32,777 nucleotides of DNA from positions 1-32,777 of the forward strand of contig JAGXTN010000094.1 of NCBI GenBank assembly GCA_018333455.1, read 5' to 3'. The position numbers and the translations under genes are program-made. Position 1 is the stretch's first letter. The number at the start of each line of letters is the position of its first letter. This DNA is from Dethiobacter sp. Lineage in GTDB: Bacteria > Bacillota > Dethiobacteria > Dethiobacterales > Dethiobacteraceae. Positions 30,588-32,777 of this stretch are shown one piece after another. The notes beneath the pieces are model-generated. The model searched no databases, had not been told where the DNA came from, and worked only from the letters and a program-made list of their open reading frames with translations.

Positions 30588-31342
30588 TTTATTCCTTCCC
30601 GAAAACCGTGGCTAAAATCTGCCGCATAAAGACGAGACTTTCTGCTCTTCTCCTCTGCCAAAAAATCCCCTACAAGAATCATGGCTGTTTTTGTCACGCC
30701 TGCTGCGTTAACTTTTTGCGCAATCTCAGCTAATGTGGCTTGGATAACCCGTTCTTCCGGCCATGACGCTTTTTCAACCACCGCCACCGGAGTATCGGCA
30801 GGATAGACAGACAATAACTCTGCAGCCACCTGCTCGATCATCCCTACACTAAGGAAAATACACATAGCAGCTTGGTGAGCCGCCAGCGCGCGTAAATTCT
30901 CTTTTTCAGGCACAGGCGTGCGGCCGCCCATCCTAGTAATAATCACCGTCTGGGAAATTTCCGGCATTGTCAGTTCCCGCCCTACCGCTGCGGCAGCCGC
31001 GGCATAAGACGAAACACCAGGCACCATCACACTTTTAATCCCTAGCTGCTGCAGAGCATCCATCTGTTCCTGGATAGCGCCAAAGAGAGCCGGGTCGCCT
31101 GTATGCAACCTGACTACTTGCTGCCCTTTTGCCACCGCCTCCGCCATCATCTCCACCAACCCGTCAAGTGCCAGCCCCGCGCTGTCTATCAAACGGGCAG
31201 CAGGATTAGCGTGCAACAAAATGGCTTTGTTAACAAGGGAGCCGGCGTAAACCACCAGCTCAGCCTCTTGCAGCAGACGCGCTCCCCTCAACGTAATTAA
31301 CTCAGGATCACCCGGACCGGCGCCTACAAACCAGACAGTCAT
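30584..31342 (-). CDS. cbiF: Cobalt-precorrin-4 (C11) methyltransferase
   Basis: CbiF methylates C-11 with SAM. The 252-residue protein has VWFVGAGPGDPELITLRGA (3-21) and VVYAGSLVNKAIL. It has the SAM loop VVRLHTGDPALFGAIQEQMD (about 75-94), VPGVSSYAAAAAAVGRELT (about 104-122) and ITRMGGRTPVPEKE. ATG at 31342 has GGAGG eight bases upstream and shares one base with the cbiL stop (TGATG); a TTG one codon earlier is a weaker choice. The length is normal for the family. Confidence 0.95.
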   Translation of the reverse strand: MTVWFVGAGPGDPELITLRGARLLQEAELVVYAGSLVNKAILLHANPAARLIDSAGLALDGLVEMMAEAVAKGQQVVRLHTGDPALFGAIQEQMDALQQLGIKSVMVPGVSSYAAAAAAVGRELTMPEISQTVIITRMGGRTPVPEKENLRALAAHQAAMCIFLSVGMIEQVAAELLSVYPADTPVAVVEKASWPEERVIQATLAEIAQKVNAAGVTKTAMILVGDFLAEEKSRKSRLYAADFSHGFREGIK

Positions 31343-32055
31343 CAACTCTTCCTCCTTTTAACAATCAGTAACGAAAGATAGTCAATAGTTTGACCGCGCA
31401 GGGAAAAAGGATCGTTTGTCCAATACTCGTCATTTCCGCCACAACGGCTGACTAGGTATGCATCGCCGGCAAAGCCGCTCTTCTCCAACAGGTCTAGTGT
31501 TTGCTCAAAGGCGGCCGATACTTTAAGAAAAACAAAGGTGTCTACATATTGTGCCAGACCACTAAACTCTGCCAAACTAAGCGGAACCGGCACCACCGCC
31601 AGCCTTTCGTTTTTCTCTACAAGCGGTATTTGCAACAGAGCGGCGGCAGCATTGAAAGAAGAAACACCGGGAATAACCTCTACCCTTACTTCCGGGTAAA
31701 TCCGCCGCAAATCTTGGAGCAGATAACCAAATGTACTGTAGAGGAACGGATCGCCGATGGTGAGAAAAGAGACTGCCTGATGTTCTGCCAACAGCTCGGC
31801 TACTTTAAGAGCGGCTTCTGCCCAGTGCGCAGCTAATTCATCCTCGTTGCGCGTCATGGGAAAAAGCAGTTCCACTACCGACACCCCGGCTGACAAATAT
31901 GGCTTGACCACAGTCAGAGCCACGCTTTCCCGCTCCGCTTTTGATTTGGGAACACAAATTGCTGTAGAAGCAGACAATGCTCTTTTCCCTTTTTCCGTGA
32001 TCAGCGAGCTTTCACCGGGGCCTACGCCCACACCATATAACACACCGGGCACCAT
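31342..32055 (-). CDS. cbiL: Cobalt-precorrin-2 (C20) methyltransferase
   Basis: CbiL methylates C-20 of cobalt-precorrin-2 with SAM. The 237-residue protein begins YGVGVGPGESSLITEKGKRA (8-27), has the segment VSFLTIGDPFLYSTFGYLL (about 94-112) and VEVIPGVSSFNAAAALLQI (about 122-140). It ends with VSRCGGNDEYWT and DYLSLLIVKRRKS, all typical. ATG at 32055 follows the cbiT stop directly and has AAAGGAGGAGG upstream. CbiL, CbiF and CbiH in this window are related SAM enzymes of one fold. Confidence 0.95.
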   Translation of the reverse strand: MVPGVLYGVGVGPGESSLITEKGKRALSASTAICVPKSKAERESVALTVVKPYLSAGVSVVELLFPMTRNEDELAAHWAEAALKVAELLAEHQAVSFLTIGDPFLYSTFGYLLQDLRRIYPEVRVEVIPGVSSFNAAAALLQIPLVEKNERLAVVPVPLSLAEFSGLAQYVDTFVFLKVSAAFEQTLDLLEKSGFAGDAYLVSRCGGNDEYWTNDPFSLRGQTIDYLSLLIVKRRKS

Positions 32056-32667
32056 TTATGCCTCCTCCTTTCTGGCACTGATAATCCAAACCCCATTTTG
32101 TGCCCGAAAAATATTTTCCTTGCCCAATTTCTCTAAGCGGGAAGCCTGGATAAAGACTCCTTCCGGCTTCGAAAAAGGAGGCATATTTAAAACATCCAGA
32201 ACTTTGACCAAATTGCGGGGAGCAATGATCGTAGCTACTAAAATGCCGCCCACCACCAGTTGCTTAGCGCACACAGCAAGTATTTCCTCAAGCTGTCCGC
32301 CACTTCCTCCGATCAGCACCCGCTCTGGGGCTGGCAAACCTAACAGAGCCTGCGGCGCTTCCCCATGGATCAGCTCAATCTGGCTCACCCCAAAGCGCAG
32401 ACTGTTTTTCTGAATCAGCAGTACTCCTTCCTGACTTTTTTCCACAGCAATCACGCGGCCGCCGGGAGTAAGCAGTGCCGCTTCCACTGAGAGAGAACCG
32501 GTGCCGGCTCCCACATCCCAGACGGTAAGCTTTGGAGCTAATCGGGCGGTACAAATAGTCAGTGCCCGCACCTCCCGTTTTGTCATTGGCAAAGAACCAC
32601 GCTCAAACGCTTCATCCGGAATCCCGGGCACAAGATATGGCCACTCTCTATTCATCAATATGACCAT
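32056..32667 (-). CDS. cbiT: Cobalt-precorrin-6B (C15) methyltransferase, decarboxylating
   Basis: CbiT methylates C-15 and decarboxylates the ring C acetate chain. The protein of about 203 residues has WPYLVPGIPDEAFERGSLPM (near 8-27), TKREVRALT, the SAM-binding VWDVGAGTGSLSVEAALL (about 48-65) and VLIGGSGGQLEEIL (about 112-125). The start could be ATG 32667, TTG 32658 or ATG 32655; a GGAAAGGA precedes them and none is clearly best. The frame is open further upstream to 32766 but that part does not look like the family. CbiE, its usual partner, is not in the window and may lie just beyond the edge. Confidence 0.93.
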   Translation of the reverse strand: MVILMNREWPYLVPGIPDEAFERGSLPMTKREVRALTICTARLAPKLTVWDVGAGTGSLSVEAALLTPGGRVIAVEKSQEGVLLIQKNSLRFGVSQIELIHGEAPQALLGLPAPERVLIGGSGGQLEEILAVCAKQLVVGGILVATIIAPRNLVKVLDVLNMPPFSKPEGVFIQASRLEKLGKENIFRAQNGVWIISARKEEA

Positions 32668-32777
32668 TCCTTTCCGCTGCGCTTCAAGGCACAAAAAAGA
32701 TATGAAACCAATTATCCTACCCGCAGCCTGTAGAATTTTGTTAAAATAGCTTGAGGAAGCAGGCACACTACAGAGCA

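Noticed and set aside
32668-32777. Cobalamin riboswitch upstream of cbiT
   Set aside because: Only 110 bases are available and I see no B12-box-like element; it would lie further upstream if present.

Overview
The window comes from an endospore-forming, low-to-mid GC member of the Clostridia, probably an anaerobe of the Peptococcaceae/Desulfotomaculum-like group. The evidence is SpoIVA, a YIEGIA-family membrane protein, an IspH-ribosomal S1 fusion, a type 2 IPP isomerase and an anaerobic (cbi-type) cobalamin pathway. The group assignment is inference from gene content. Every gene I accept lies on the minus strand, so transcription runs from high to low coordinates. I see no rRNA, tRNA, CRISPR array or intact transposase.

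Layout in transcription order. (1) 32667-21167: a cobalamin cluster, cbiT-cbiL-cbiF-cbiG-cbiH-cbiJ, then a 440-bp repeat-rich gap, then cbiX-cbiC-cbiA-cobU-cbiB-cobS-cobD-cobC. It covers corrin-ring methylation, ring contraction and reduction, cobalt insertion, a,c-amidation, aminopropanol arm attachment and nucleotide-loop assembly. cbiD, cbiE, cbiP, cobT and the adenosyltransferase are not in the window. (2) 21001-13740: an unknown 165-aa protein, a BaiN/HI0933-type flavoprotein, an unknown membrane-anchored protein, then aroH-cmk-plsC-ispH::rpsA-fni. (3) 13613-12363: a Glu/Leu/Phe/Val dehydrogenase with its own sigma-A-type promoter and a strong terminator. (4) 12182-9815: a membrane-protein cluster of a DUF1614-like protein, an unknown two-TM protein, the YIEGIA protein and its small 'capping' partner. 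(5) 9779-6502: two divergent DUF3189 proteins, a Zn/Cd-type P1B ATPase and a 58-residue membrane protein. (6) 6245-1951: a PDZ/radical-SAM/DUF512 protein, then der-plsY-gpsA behind a good sigma-A-type promoter and ending in a terminator. (7) spoIVA, with a terminator overlapping its stop codon, and at the edge a possible gene fragment.

How it fits together. The order cmk - S1 - fni - der - gpsA - spoIVA resembles the conserved Bacillus subtilis cmk-ypfD-fni-der-gpsA-spoIVA neighbourhood. In this genome that backbone carries IspH fused to S1, and it is opened by blocks 3-5. IspH and Fni make and interconvert isoprenoid precursors, PlsC, PlsY and GpsA serve phospholipid synthesis, and Der and S1 serve ribosome function.

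The points most worth a second look are these: ispH::rpsA appears to start at CTG; a repeat mosaic sits inside the cobalamin operon; the YIEGIA/DUF1614 membrane cluster and the DUF3189 pair are uncharacterised; the metal ATPase has HL in place of the HP signature; and the aroH stop codon forms the loop of a perfect palindrome.
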